Source: Cyanobacteriota bacterium
GTDB lineage: Bacteria; Cyanobacteriota; Cyanobacteriia; CACIAM-69d
DNA length: 64,000 nucleotides
Assembly: GCA_022402445.1 (NCBI GenBank)
Contig: JAKRSF010000010.1
Location: 62,001 to 126,000 of the forward strand
Direction of reading: 5' to 3'
Part shown: one piece after another, positions 1 to 8,812 of the stretch
Layout: every line of letters begins with the position of its first letter
Position numbering within the stretch: the stretch's first letter is position 1
The notes under the pieces: model-generated
Seen by the model: the letters and a program-made list of their open reading frames with translations, nothing else
The model's database searches: none
Told to the model about the DNA's origin: nothing
Made by a program: the position numbers and the translations under genes

Positions 1-801
1 GCCCCTGCGATCGGCCTCTAGGGGGGCGATGCGGGTGTTGAGGGCTAGGCGGTAGAACGGCTCAAAGCGCGATCGCGGCACCGTCGGCGGCAAGGTGGCT
101 TGGCGTTGGCGACTGATGATCGCGGCGAACCGGGGCAGGGGGTCCCCGCGATCGGGGTGGCGGGTGGGCACCACGCAGCGCAGACAGGGGTTACAGCCCA
201 GCAGTTCAATCGCGCCGATCCGGAACGGCACCGGCTCCGATTCGGGGGTTGGCCCATAGAGGTGATCCTCCCAGAAGGGCGGTACCCCATCAATTTCAAG
301 GTTGGTGCGCAGGCGGCGGCGCAGCTCATCCACCCCGAGGCCCGGAAACCAACTGGCGACGGTGGTGAGGGTGGCGGTGGAGATCAGCGTTGGCCCCCAG
401 AAGTGGACATCATCGGGAAAGCCGCGATCGCCATCCTCCTCCACCGTCACGGTTTTCCCCAGGGCATCGCTGCACCATTGGGCGATCGCTGCAAAGCCCG
501 CCGCCGCGAGGGAAAACTGGTCCGGGGCTGGGGCATCGGTGCGATCGCCATCCCCCCAGGTCAGCGTCACCGAAGCCAGGGTGTCATCAAAGGTCGCCCG
601 AATGTGGTGGATCGCCGCGCAGCCCTTGGCATTCACCGTCTTGCCCTGGCCATCCACCAGCCGCCACCGGCGATCGCCCCAGAGCGCCCCCGCCGCCGTC
701 ACCCGCGATCGCGCCACCGACTGCCCATCGAGGGACTTGATCGGAAAACGGTCAATCCGCACCAGCCGCGCCGCGATCGGCACCTCAGCCCCCAGGGCCA
801 T
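1..801 (-). CDS. MOSC domain protein (YcbX-like), C-terminus cut by window edge
   Basis: The minus frame stays open for 267 codons from ATG at 799-801 to base 1. The N-terminus contains RIDRFPIKSL, typical of the beta-barrel domain that precedes MOSC domains. Near residues 210-220 there is a Cys-rich CNPCLRC stretch followed by a DRG turn, matching the conserved cysteine region of MOSC proteins (YcbX/mARC type), which bind molybdenum cofactor or transfer sulfur. Family knowledge suggests a cytosolic molybdoenzyme or cofactor-handling role; the substrate cannot be read from sequence. The start lies 30 bp downstream of the preceding gene's stop in the same frame, so the two may be co-transcribed. 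A GTG directly before the ATG is an alternative start. Confidence 0.8.
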   Translation of the reverse strand, partial: MALGAEVPIAARLVRIDRFPIKSLDGQSVARSRVTAAGALWGDRRWRLVDGQGKTVNAKGCAAIHHIRATFDDTLASVTLTWGDGDRTDAPAPDQFSLAAAGFAAIAQWCSDALGKTVTVEEDGDRGFPDDVHFWGPTLISTATLTTVASWFPGLGVDELRRRLRTNLEIDGVPPFWEDHLYGPTPESEPVPFRIGAIELLGCNPCLRCVVPTRHPDRGDPLPRFAAIISRQRQATLPPTVPRSRFEPFYRLALNTRIAPLEADRRG

Positions 802-831
802 CACCGCACCGCCCTCGCCAGCGGGCCACCC

Positions 832-1458
832 CTAGCGCACCTGGGCATCGCCCCCCACCGCCGGGGTGGGAGCCCCCTCATCTTCCAAAAAGCCCAGCTC
901 CACCAACTGCTGCACCGCCTTCGAGCCTAGATCCCGCGTCGGCCCCTGGCTGCGGATAATTTGCACCAGCAGGGGCACCGCCAAATCCGGCTGATTTTGG
1001 GCCCGATGCACCAGGGCCAGTTGGTAGGTGGATTGGTCACGCAGTTGCGCCGCCGCCAGGGCATTGTTCCGCAGACTCTGCGATCGCGGGCTATTCAACC
1101 CCGAAAACACCGACGACAAATCCTGATAGGAATTGGACAACAGATTAAAAATCCGCCGCGCCTGCTGGAGCCGTTCCGCCGCCAGGTCATAGTTTTGGCG
1201 GCCGATCGCCTGGCTCGCCTCCTCCAGCAACCGCTGCCCCCCCGACAGGCTGAACACCCCAATGGGCTGGCGGACCGGGACCGGCGCGGTGGGCTCGGGG
1301 GCAAACTCCCCACCGGGCTCCACTTCGGTGAGGTCAGTCGGAAGGACGAACTCCTGGGCCTGCACGGGCGAGATGGCAGCCGCCAACGCGATCGCCATCG
1401 CCGGGATCACGGCAGAACCGAGGGGTTTGAGGAACCGGGAAAGGGGTAACGCTTGCAT
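832..1458 (-). CDS. Secreted small TPR-like protein
   Basis: A 208-residue protein from ATG at 1456-1458. This start is preferred to the longer open frame because it gives a clean signal peptide: MQALPLSRFLKPLG, a hydrophobic run, then a PVQAQ cleavage region. The mature part is helical, with a segment (EEASQAIGRQNYDLAAERL, then repeats of QLA/LAL pattern) that resembles one or two tetratricopeptide-like helical pairs. The C-terminus ends in a short acidic and Gly/Pro tail. It probably acts in the periplasm or at the envelope. No enzyme motif is visible. It lies just upstream of the MOSC gene on the same strand. Cyanobacteria have many such uncharacterised secreted TPR proteins, so a specific function should not be assigned. 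Confidence 0.65.
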   Translation of the reverse strand: MQALPLSRFLKPLGSAVIPAMAIALAAAISPVQAQEFVLPTDLTEVEPGGEFAPEPTAPVPVRQPIGVFSLSGGQRLLEEASQAIGRQNYDLAAERLQQARRIFNLLSNSYQDLSSVFSGLNSPRSQSLRNNALAAAQLRDQSTYQLALVHRAQNQPDLAVPLLVQIIRSQGPTRDLGSKAVQQLVELGFLEDEGAPTPAVGGDAQVR

Positions 1459-1976
1459 GGGGGATGGGGAGGTGAAGCGGGCAAAAACCCGGTGAGGAAT
1501 AGGGCGCAGGTCTAACTCGAAGCGGAATCGCCAACTCGCGGAACGGGAGTGGACGCGGGGGCGCATCTGGGGCCGGAACTCAGCCGCGATCGGGCCATGG
1601 AACCGACCGACGGAACGCCAGCCCAGGGGCCAACGATTCTGATCAATGGCCAACACTTTGCAGATTCTACACAGTGGTAGATTTCCACGGACGGATTCCC
1701 ATGGACAGAATCGGAAGCGGGGGATCCCCACCTGTGGTGAAGTCCATTCAAGCATTAAAACATTTGCTAGTCTCAACCCCCTGCCCCTAACCCGGAAGGC
1801 CCATGGCCCAGGTCGAAGGGGGGGCCAAAAACCTTGCCCGGTCGGTCCTGGTTCCCTGGGGGGGCGGGGGAGGAGCCTATTTCCCCATCCCCGTCGTCCG
1901 CTACCATCGGTCCTAGCGGCTGGGGCATTTTGAACCCCTCCCGGAGCCTTGTCCCTTCGCCGAGTGCCTTGGTGCC
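1459..1976. other. Divergent intergenic region, 518 bp
   Basis: This separates the minus-strand secreted TPR-like gene from the plus-strand subtilase gene and must carry both promoters. Short open frames here have no recognisable product. A TAGAAT hexamer on the minus strand near 1667 could be a -10 box, but no convincing -35 pairs with it. No RNA gene or repeat is evident. Confidence 0.4.
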
Positions 1977-4934
1977 ATGACGACGCAATTCCCTGCTGAT
2001 GGTTTGTCTTCAGATGCCCCGGTGGCGGGCTCCGGCGTGCCTCCAGAAAGTTGGGGGGTGATCCTACAGCGGGGGGGGGATGAGCTGCTGCTGGAGCGAT
2101 CGCGCGATCGGTTTGTGGCCCTGCCGGATCAGCACTGTGATTTTCCCTGGGGGGAGGTGGCGGGGGTGCGATCGGTCCAGCCCCTGCGGCCCGGTTTGGA
2201 TCTGTTGGAAGTTCAGGTGGATCCTGGCGATCGCGATCGCGCCATGGCCGCCGCGCGCACTTCGGGGGAGTTTGTCTATGTGGCCCACGGCTACTGTCCC
2301 CCGGACCAGCCGGAGGTGGTGTTCTATCCCGGTACGGTGATCACCGTTCAGTTCACCGGGGATGCGATCGCCAGTGCCGTCGAGGCGATCGTTGCCCCCC
2401 ACGGCCTGCGGTACCTGCGATCCCTTGAGGGCATTCCCAATACCTACCTGTTTGAACTGACCGCCGCCGCCCGCGAAAATCCCCTCAAAATCGCTAATCA
2501 ACTCATGGGCAACCCGTCGGTCCTCAGCGCCGAGCCGGATGTCTATGCGCCCATCCAGCGGTTCTATCGCCCCAACGACACCCACTACGGCCGCCAGTGG
2601 TACCTCCAGCACGGGGGCGGCGGCAACCTGGCCCCCGCCTCCCATATCGATGTGGAGCGGGCCTGGGATATTACCCGGGGCGATCGCGCCATCACCGTGG
2701 CGGTCATTGACGATGGCTTCGATCTGAACCATCCGGACTTTCAGGGCTCCGGCAAAATTATTGCCCCGCGCGATATCAAAGACGGCGACACGGCCCCCTT
2801 CCCCAGCGGCTCCGATGACAGCCACGGCACCGCCTGCGCAGGCGTCGCGATCGCGGAAGAAACCGGCACCGGCATCGTCGGCGTCGCCCCCCGCTGTTCC
2901 TTCATGCCCATCCGTACCACCGGCTACCTGGACGACAGCACCATCGAAACCCTTTTGGACTGGTGCATCAGCCGGGGGGCCGCCGTCATTTCCTGTAGCT
3001 GGGGACCGAGCGCCGTGCGCTTTCCCCTCTCCACCCGCCAGCGGGCCGCCCTCAGCCGCGCCGCCACCCAGGGCCGCAATGGCAAGGGGTGCGTCATTGT
3101 CTTCGCCTCGGGCAACGCCAACCGCCCCATCGACGGCACCGTAAATGAACGGAACTGGCCCAACAACAACCCCAGCGGCGCGACGGAATGGCTCTCGGGC
3201 TACGCCGTCCATCCCGATACGATCGCCGTATCCGCCAGCACCAGCCTCAACCGCAAGGCGGCCTACAGCAACTGGGGCCAGAGCATTTCCGTCTGCGCCC
3301 CCAGCAACAACGCCCCGCCCGGAATTTGGCTCGCCAGCACGGGCTACATCATGACGCCGCCAGATATCAGCAACGGCAGTTTTCCCGGTGAGGGGGTGTT
3401 CACGACCGATCGCCTGGGGACGGCGGGCTATGGCAGCGGCGACTTCACCGGGGGCTTCGGCGGCACCTCCAGCGCGGCTCCGGTGGTGGCGGGGGTGGCG
3501 GCCCTGGTGCTGTCGGCCAATCCGAACCTGACGGCGGCCCAGGTGCGCCAAATCCTGGAATCGACGGCGGATAAAATCACCGATCCCAATGCGGATGCCC
3601 AACTGGGTCTGCGCCACGGCACCTACGGCAGCAGCGGCCATTGCCAGTGGTTCGGCTACGGCAAGGTGAATGCCTACCGGGCGGTGGTGCAGGCGCGGCA
3701 GTTGGCGGGGGGCGGCGGTGGTTCCCCCAGTCCGAGTCCGGTGCCGACGCCGGGAGTGGATGATGTGCGCGGCCACTGGGCGGAGCCGTTCATTCGCGGG
3801 TTGATCAGCCGCAGGATCATGAGTGGGTTTGCCGAAGATGGGACGTTCCGGCCCTATAACAGTCTGACGCGGGCGCAGTTTGCGGCGTTGCTGGTGCAGG
3901 CGTTTGGCGATCGCGCGGCGGTGCGATCAGGGTCGTCGTTCCGGGATGTGGCGTCGAGTTTTTGGGGGGCGTCGGCGATTGATCGCTGTTTCCGCCTGGG
4001 CTTTTTGGCCGGATTCCCCGATGGCACCTTTAAGCCCAATGATCCCCTTACCCGCGCCCAGGCGATCGTGGCGATCGTCAATGGCCTGCGGATGACGGGG
4101 GGGGCGCTGGATCTGCTGGGGATCTATGGCGATCGCGATCGCATCCCGGCCTTCGCGCGCGAGGAGGTGGCCACGGCGACCCTGCGGCGGCTGGTGGTGA
4201 ACTATCCCCGGCTTGATCGCATCGAAGCGGAACGGGGCATTTCGCGCGGCGAGGTGTCGGCGATTTTGTATCAGGCGCTGGTGTCCCAGGGCATTGCGCC
4301 GCCGATCGCATCCCCCTACATCGTCGAACCGGGGGGCTGGTACGGCACCGCCGCGAGCCCGATGTTTGCGGACACGGCCACCCACTGGGCCGATGAATTC
4401 ATCTCGGTCCTGGTGATCGAGGGCATTATGAGTGGTTACCCGGACGGGCGCTTCCGGCCCAATGATGGGGCGACGCGATCGCAATTTGCCGCCCTACTCC
4501 TAAAGGCGTTCAACCCAGCCCCGATCCGCGACGCGATCGCCTTCACCGACGTACCCGCCAACCACTGGGCCGCCAGCGCGATCGCCCGGATCTATCGCGG
4601 CGGATTCATGGCCGGGACCGCCGCCAACCGCTTCGAGCCCGATGCCCCCGTCACCCGCCTCCAGGTGGCCGTCGCGATCGCCACGGGGTTGAAATGGCCC
4701 GAGGAAACCCCAGAACGGCTCGATGTTTTCCGCGATCGCGTGGACATTCCCGCCTGGGCCTGGGGCAAGGTCGCCGCGATCGCCCTGCGCCGCGTCCCCG
4801 TCAACCACCCCCAGGCCGACCTATTTGCCCCCAACCGCCCCGCCACCCGCGCCGAACTGGCCGGCTTTGTTCACCAGGCCCTCGTGGCCGAAGGGGTCAT
4901 CAAACCCATCATCTCCGACGAAATCCTGCCCTAG
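1977..4934 (+). CDS. S8 (subtilisin-like) serine protease with six C-terminal SLH repeats
   Basis: 985 residues. Residues about 95-185 resemble a subtilase prodomain. The S8 catalytic triad is visible as Asp245 (VAVIDDGFD), His283 (DSHGTACAG) and Ser498 (GGTSSAAP), with oxyanion Asn380 (ASGNAN). After a Gly/Ser/Pro linker near residue 580 come two triplets of S-layer homology repeats (about 595-985), each carrying the H-W-A, F-x-P-x-x-x-x-T-R-A-Q type signature; the third member of each triplet is degenerate. SLH modules normally anchor proteins to the cell wall or surface. No hydrophobic signal peptide is present at the annotated start, and none appears in the in-frame codons upstream, so the export route is unclear. 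No strong ribosome-binding site is visible. Confidence 0.93.
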   Translation: MTTQFPADGLSSDAPVAGSGVPPESWGVILQRGGDELLLERSRDRFVALPDQHCDFPWGEVAGVRSVQPLRPGLDLLEVQVDPGDRDRAMAAARTSGEFVYVAHGYCPPDQPEVVFYPGTVITVQFTGDAIASAVEAIVAPHGLRYLRSLEGIPNTYLFELTAAARENPLKIANQLMGNPSVLSAEPDVYAPIQRFYRPNDTHYGRQWYLQHGGGGNLAPASHIDVERAWDITRGDRAITVAVIDDGFDLNHPDFQGSGKIIAPRDIKDGDTAPFPSGSDDSHGTACAGVAIAEETGTGIVGVAPRCSFMPIRTTGYLDDSTIETLLDWCISRGAAVISCSWGPSAVRFPLSTRQRAALSRAATQGRNGKGCVIVFASGNANRPIDGTVNERNWPNNNPSGATEWLSGYAVHPDTIAVSASTSLNRKAAYSNWGQSISVCAPSNNAPPGIWLASTGYIMTPPDISNGSFPGEGVFTTDRLGTAGYGSGDFTGGFGGTSSAAPVVAGVAALVLSANPNLTAAQVRQILESTADKITDPNADAQLGLRHGTYGSSGHCQWFGYGKVNAYRAVVQARQLAGGGGGSPSPSPVPTPGVDDVRGHWAEPFIRGLISRRIMSGFAEDGTFRPYNSLTRAQFAALLVQAFGDRAAVRSGSSFRDVASSFWGASAIDRCFRLGFLAGFPDGTFKPNDPLTRAQAIVAIVNGLRMTGGALDLLGIYGDRDRIPAFAREEVATATLRRLVVNYPRLDRIEAERGISRGEVSAILYQALVSQGIAPPIASPYIVEPGGWYGTAASPMFADTATHWADEFISVLVIEGIMSGYPDGRFRPNDGATRSQFAALLLKAFNPAPIRDAIAFTDVPANHWAASAIARIYRGGFMAGTAANRFEPDAPVTRLQVAVAIATGLKWPEETPERLDVFRDRVDIPAWAWGKVAAIALRRVPVNHPQADLFAPNRPATRAELAGFVHQALVAEGVIKPIISDEILP

Positions 4935-4964
4935 GGCCACACCACCGGTAACCCATAACCCACC

Positions 4965-5321
4965 ATGACCACCCCCCCCTTCCGCATCAACCTCGCCGAC
5001 GGCTCCGTCAGCTTCAGCTACCCCCCCGAAGCCGCCCAGGAACTCCGCCAACACCTCGGCGATCTAATCCAACGGCTCAAACAGGCCGCCACCACCGCCA
5101 CCAGCGGCGATCGCCCCACCCCCCAACCCTCCATGGACTACCGCTACACCGGCGACATCTTCCTCGAAATTTTCTGCAACCCCAACATCTGGCCCAGCCC
5201 CTTCGCCGCCCGCGTCCTTGTCACCCTGCGGGACGATCGCATCCGCCTGAGCACCGAAGCCGAACTGAGCCGCCTCATCGAAGACGTGAACCAATACCTC
5301 GACGAAACCCTGCCCCAATAG
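4965..5321 (+). CDS. Conserved hypothetical protein, 118 aa
   Basis: This starts 30 bp after the subtilase stop on the same strand and is followed by a good terminator, so it is probably the second gene of that operon. The product is soluble, with no signal peptide or membrane segment. It has an Arg/Gln helix (LRQHLGDLIQRLKQ) near residues 27-42 and a C-terminal half suggesting a small alpha/beta fold (DIFLEIFCNPN, RVLVTLRDDRIRLST). I do not recognise the family. Codon bias is strongly C-ending, like its neighbours, which supports it being a real native gene. Confidence 0.6.
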   Translation: MTTPPFRINLADGSVSFSYPPEAAQELRQHLGDLIQRLKQAATTATSGDRPTPQPSMDYRYTGDIFLEIFCNPNIWPSPFAARVLVTLRDDRIRLSTEAELSRLIEDVNQYLDETLPQ

Positions 5322-5383
5322 CCCCAAAACCGTAAAACCGTCAGGCCAAAGCCATCCCAAAAAACCACTAGAACCACCAACAG

Positions 5384-5410
5384 AAAAGGGGCCGCGATCG
5401 CCCCTTTTTT
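5384..5410 (+). terminator. Rho-independent terminator after the SLH protease operon
   Basis: A 9-bp stem AAAAGGGGC (5384-5392) pairs with GCCCCTTTT (5400-5408) around a 7-nt loop and runs into six T residues. The loop and right arm include a HIP1-like core. Confidence 0.8.
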
Positions 5411-5677
5411 CGTCAAAATTCACCGTCAATCCGTTTCTAAATCAAACTCATCCCTCGAAAGTCCCTGATCCCCGCCGCGATCGCACCGGGCAAGCCCCGA
5501 TCCATCATGATCCCCCCACTTCACCCCACGCAAACCTTAAAAAATACCTCAACCCCAAACCTTCAACCCTAAACCCTTGAAGAGCCACAGAACGCAAGAT
5601 AAATCAGACCCCTAGGTCACCCTAGATCGTCAAACCGTCACGCCTATTCTCAACCCTTAAAAGTCGTCAGGCCCCAA
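5411..5677. other. Intergenic, convergent region
   Basis: Between the terminator and the end of the DUF4327 gene. It is rich in C/A runs with no open frame that looks coding and no clear hairpin. Confidence 0.4.
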
Positions 5678-5914
5678 TTAATCATTTTCCCAGCGCTCAT
5701 TTCCGATCAGATCCCCCACGCAATCCCGCAACAGGAAATTGCAGCGCTCTAGCTCGCACTCCACCTCAGACCATTCGCGGGCCGGAATGTATTGGCATAG
5801 AACATAGATGGGCTGATGGCGGCTAATGGCACCGTTTTGCACCAGTTCACGCGCCTCATCTTGAATCAGGGAAATGGAATATTGAACTGCCGGAGCCGTA
5901 GTGGTTTGCAGCAT
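5678..5914 (-). CDS. DUF4327 family protein
   Basis: A 78-residue protein starting at MLQTTT (ATG 5912-5914). The core (YSISLIQDEARELV, then PIYVLCQYIPAREW and ECELE, then LLRDCVGDLIG) matches the DUF4327 family, a small soluble protein almost restricted to cyanobacteria with no known function. An in-frame ATG eight codons upstream (5938) is an alternative start but adds residues outside the conserved block. A long upstream leader contains an 8-bp inverted repeat (see 5961-6012). It is monocistronic as far as can be seen. Confidence is high for family membership and nil for function. Confidence 0.85.
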   Translation of the reverse strand: MLQTTTAPAVQYSISLIQDEARELVQNGAISRHQPIYVLCQYIPAREWSEVECELERCNFLLRDCVGDLIGNERWEND

Positions 5915-5960
5915 GATCGGCCTCTTTACAGCTTGCATCAAAGGATTGGCATGGACCCTT

Positions 5961-6012
5961 CGGCGACCTAGCCCACCGCAACGCTGCTGCTCCCCCCTGA
6001 TCAAGGTCGCCG
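5961..6012 (-). promoter_or_regulatory. Inverted repeat in the DUF4327 leader
   Basis: CGGCGACC at 5961-5968 is exactly complementary to GGTCGCCG at 6005-6012, with a 36-nt loop. It lies 47-98 bp upstream of the chosen DUF4327 start and could fold in the 5' UTR. Its role is unknown. Confidence 0.35.
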
Positions 6013-6236
6013 TTGCCGGGAGTGCCCACCGTTGGGTGAATCCATGACTCCCAAAAAGACGACCTGCGAGCGAGCTGCACCCACTTCTCAGCTTAGGGAA
6101 ACCAACATCATTACCTCGTCCTAAAACGCGGTTGGTAGTGGCCTATACCGAACGTCTCCCCTATTCTGAACTGTTTACCCAGGGGCTGCCATTAAAAAAT
6201 CATAAGATATCAATATTTCATAACAAATCGCGATTT

Positions 6237-7754
6237 TTAGGGGCACAGGCTATCGATTACTTGCGTAATTACACGGCTCCAGCCCCCCAGGTGCGGTTGC
6301 CGCCACAGGCGGGCGCTGGGGTACCAGGCGGTGCGATCGCGGTTCAATAGCCATCGCCAGTCGGGGACGTGGGGCAACAGAATCCACACGGGTTTACCGA
6401 GGGCTCCGGCCAGGTGGGCGACCGCCGTATCAACGGTCACGACCAGATCCAGTTGGGCGATCGCCCCGGCGGTGTCCATCAGATCCCCAAGGCGGGGGTT
6501 GAGGTCGAGGACGCCGGCGGCCCCTAAGGCCCGTGTCTCTTGGGGTGTGGGGTCTTTTTGGAGGCTGTAGAGCGTTACGTTCCTTAATTTCGACAGCCGC
6601 AGGAGCTGTTCTAGGGGACAGGTGCGTTTACGGCGGCTGGCGCTTTTGCCGGAGGCCCAGACGATGCCGATGCGGCGATCGCGATCGCGGTGGGGGGGCG
6701 GCAGGGGCTGGGGGGATCGGGGTGCTTGGAGGTAGGGGCCGGTCCAGGGGATCGTGTCGGGGGTGGTGCCCAGGGCGGCGGGCAGGGTCATTAGGGGGCA
6801 CCAGTCGTCGAAGGGGGGCGGTGAATCCTGGCGACGGATGATGCGATCGATTCCTGACACCGTAGCAAAAATCCGTTCGAGGGGGGCGGGGCAGTCCAGG
6901 AGAATACGGGCTCCGCGATCGGCCAGGGGGGTCACGTAGCGGACAAAGTTGATGGCGTCGCCCAGGCCCATGTCCGCATAGAGCAGGAGGGTGCGCCCCG
7001 CGATCGCCCTTTGGCCGTCCCACATGGGTTGTGGGTAGGGCTGCATTTCCCATCCCTTTGTGCTGAGGGGGGACGGCTGTCCTGGGTCCGTTTGGCCCTG
7101 TCGCGGACGCTGCATACTGCCGACGATTTCGACGCATTGCCAGCGCTGTTCATATTCCGGCAGGCCGCGCTGCCAGTCCCCGAGGGTGAGGAGGACCATG
7201 CCGCGGTTGGTGCGGACTTCGGGGAAGTGGGGCCGGTGGGTGAGGGCGTGGCGGTAGCAGACGATCGCGTCCTCATAGCGCCCCTGTTCCCAGAGGACGT
7301 TGCCGAGGGCGTGGTGGAGTTCGGCGTTGGTGGGATCGGTGTCGAGGAGGCCGCGCAGGAGGGTTTCCGCTTCGATGACTTCGCCAAGTTTTTCGAGGGC
7401 GTTGGCGAGGTTGCGGCGGGCGTCGGGGCGATCGCGCTCTAGGGCCAGGGCGTGGCGGTAATGCTCAACGGCTTCTTCTAGCGCATCGAGTTTTTTGAGG
7501 GCGGCCCCCAGGTTGACGCGGTAGCCTGCATGGTTGGGGTCGATCGCCACGGCTTGCTGTCCCGCCGCGATCGCGTCGCCGTAGGATCCGAGTTTGTAGT
7601 GGGCGATCGCGAGATTGTTCCAGCTTGCGGCCCCCTGGGGATCGATCCGCACGAGCTGCTGCCACCGGGCGATCGCCTCCCGTAGGTTCCCTTGGCGGGC
7701 CAGGGCGATCGCCTGGGATTGGAGGGTGTCAACGTCAGGGCGGGGGGAGGCCAT
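6237..7754 (-). CDS. TPR protein with C-terminal glycosyltransferase-like domain
   Basis: 505 residues from ATG 7752-7754 (MASPRPDVDTL); the longer open frame adds a Pro/Arg-rich, unlikely N-terminus. Residues about 5-210 hold five to six TPR units (for example AIARWQQLVRIDPQGAASWN and its relatives). Residues about 290-505 resemble the GT-B fold of family 9/41-like transferases: LLLYADMGLGDAINFVRY, RIGIVWASG, then LDLVVTVDTAVAHLAGALGKPVW. This layout is common in bacteria as a putative protein or sugar glycosyltransferase, with the TPRs as acceptor-binding scaffold. Donor and acceptor are unknown. There is no signal peptide, so it is probably cytoplasmic. The first gene upstream (GUN4-domain) is divergent and its start lies about 200 bp away. 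Confidence 0.82.
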   Translation of the reverse strand: MASPRPDVDTLQSQAIALARQGNLREAIARWQQLVRIDPQGAASWNNLAIAHYKLGSYGDAIAAGQQAVAIDPNHAGYRVNLGAALKKLDALEEAVEHYRHALALERDRPDARRNLANALEKLGEVIEAETLLRGLLDTDPTNAELHHALGNVLWEQGRYEDAIVCYRHALTHRPHFPEVRTNRGMVLLTLGDWQRGLPEYEQRWQCVEIVGSMQRPRQGQTDPGQPSPLSTKGWEMQPYPQPMWDGQRAIAGRTLLLYADMGLGDAINFVRYVTPLADRGARILLDCPAPLERIFATVSGIDRIIRRQDSPPPFDDWCPLMTLPAALGTTPDTIPWTGPYLQAPRSPQPLPPPHRDRDRRIGIVWASGKSASRRKRTCPLEQLLRLSKLRNVTLYSLQKDPTPQETRALGAAGVLDLNPRLGDLMDTAGAIAQLDLVVTVDTAVAHLAGALGKPVWILLPHVPDWRWLLNRDRTAWYPSARLWRQPHLGGWSRVITQVIDSLCP

Positions 7755-7957
7755 GGGCAAAGGGCGCGGCGGGAAGGCGGGCAAAGCAACGGTACCGGAC
7801 GATCGCGCCGCCGTCAAAGTTCCTGCCGGTGGCCGCCCAGGGGCCAGGGTAAAAAAGTGGCATGGCGGCGGATTTTGCACCCCCGCGATCGCGGCATCCT
7901 AGCGCCCATCCCCCCATCGACCTCCCATCCTCCATCGACAACCGAAGGATAGTCCCC

Positions 7958-8650
7958 ATGAAAGCGTGGTTTTGCTGGAAACGAGTTTTGGAGTCGGCCC
8001 TTTTGGTCAGCGCGATCGCCCTCACCGCCAGCGCCAGCCCCAACCTAAAGGCCCAAGCGGGTAACGGCTCCGGCGATCGCATCGGCCTGGAACCGACCCC
8101 AGAAGCGAGCCCGGAGGTCAGCCCAGAATTTTCCGTTGATCCCCCGATCAACCCCGGCCCCGATCCGAGCCAAATCCCCACCCTGGCGGAACTGGAGGCG
8201 GCCCTCAGCCAGCGCCGGTGGGATCGGGCCGATGAATTAACCCTGCGGATCCTGTCCCAGGGCTATCCCTTGCCGGATACGCGCCGATTTCGTCAATTTC
8301 CCTGCAATACCCTGGCGGAAATGGATCGCCTGTGGCGGCAGGCCAGCGGCGATCGCTACGGCTTCGGAGTCCAGCGGCGCATCTGGGCCAGCATCGGCAA
8401 CCGCGTCAACAACCGGAACGAAACCGCCCAGCAATTTAAACGGCAGGTGGGTTGGCATGTGGAGCAGACCGGCCCCATCGACAGCCGCCCCGTCGGCTAC
8501 TTCCCCACGGAACAGTTTTGGGCCAACGGACGCACCCTAGCTTTCGGCTGCGGTGATGCGGAATGCACGATCCCCCGCACCGTGGTTGACGAAACGGAGG
8601 CAGCCCTCGATCACATCTTCCCGCGCCTCACCCAATGCCGCGTCCGGTAG
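7958..8650 (+). CDS. GUN4-domain protein with N-terminal signal peptide
   Basis: 230 residues from ATG 7958-7960, preceded by AAGGAT at 7945-7950. The first 34 residues look like a Sec signal (KR, then ALLVSAIALTASA, cleavage near LKAQA). The C-terminal domain starts LAELEAALSQRRWDRADELT and includes RFRQFPCNTLAEMDRLW and RYGFGVQRRIWASIG, the conserved GUN4 core that binds Mg-porphyrins in the chelatase activator. The final segment (CGDAECTIPRTVVDETEAALDHIF) differs from canonical GUN4. Typical Gun4 is cytoplasmic or membrane-associated, so a secreted form is unusual. It is convergent with chlI, which may be coincidence or a functional hint. It is a GUN4-like paralog, not clearly gun4 itself. 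Confidence 0.85.
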   Translation: MKAWFCWKRVLESALLVSAIALTASASPNLKAQAGNGSGDRIGLEPTPEASPEVSPEFSVDPPINPGPDPSQIPTLAELEAALSQRRWDRADELTLRILSQGYPLPDTRRFRQFPCNTLAEMDRLWRQASGDRYGFGVQRRIWASIGNRVNNRNETAQQFKRQVGWHVEQTGPIDSRPVGYFPTEQFWANGRTLAFGCGDAECTIPRTVVDETEAALDHIFPRLTQCRVR

Positions 8651-8693
8651 GGTGCTGCTCGCGAACGTCGAATCCTGCCGCACCGTTGCTAAT

Positions 8694-8734
8694 GCGAACG
8701 CACCGACGCCCTTAAAGCTCGCCGGTGCGTTTGC
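8694..8734. terminator. Hairpin between convergent GUN4-domain gene and chlI
   Basis: A near-perfect 15-bp stem (8694-8708 with 8720-8734, two mismatches) around an 11-nt loop containing TTAAAG. It sits between two converging genes and probably terminates both, though neither side has a long T tract. Confidence 0.6.
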
Positions 8735-8812
8735 TTGGGATCGCGATCGCGGTGATCCTGGGTTATCGGTGCGATCGCCGTTGAGATCAAACTAGACCGT
8801 ACCGATCGCCCC

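Noticed and set aside
100-930. Plus-strand open frames across the MOSC gene
   Set aside because: The minus frame encodes a recognisable MOSC protein to the window edge; the plus frames have no domain.
2064-3776. Minus-strand open frame of 570 codons opposite the subtilase
   Set aside because: It is a Gly/Ala/Arg-rich shadow of a gene with intact catalytic motifs on the plus strand.
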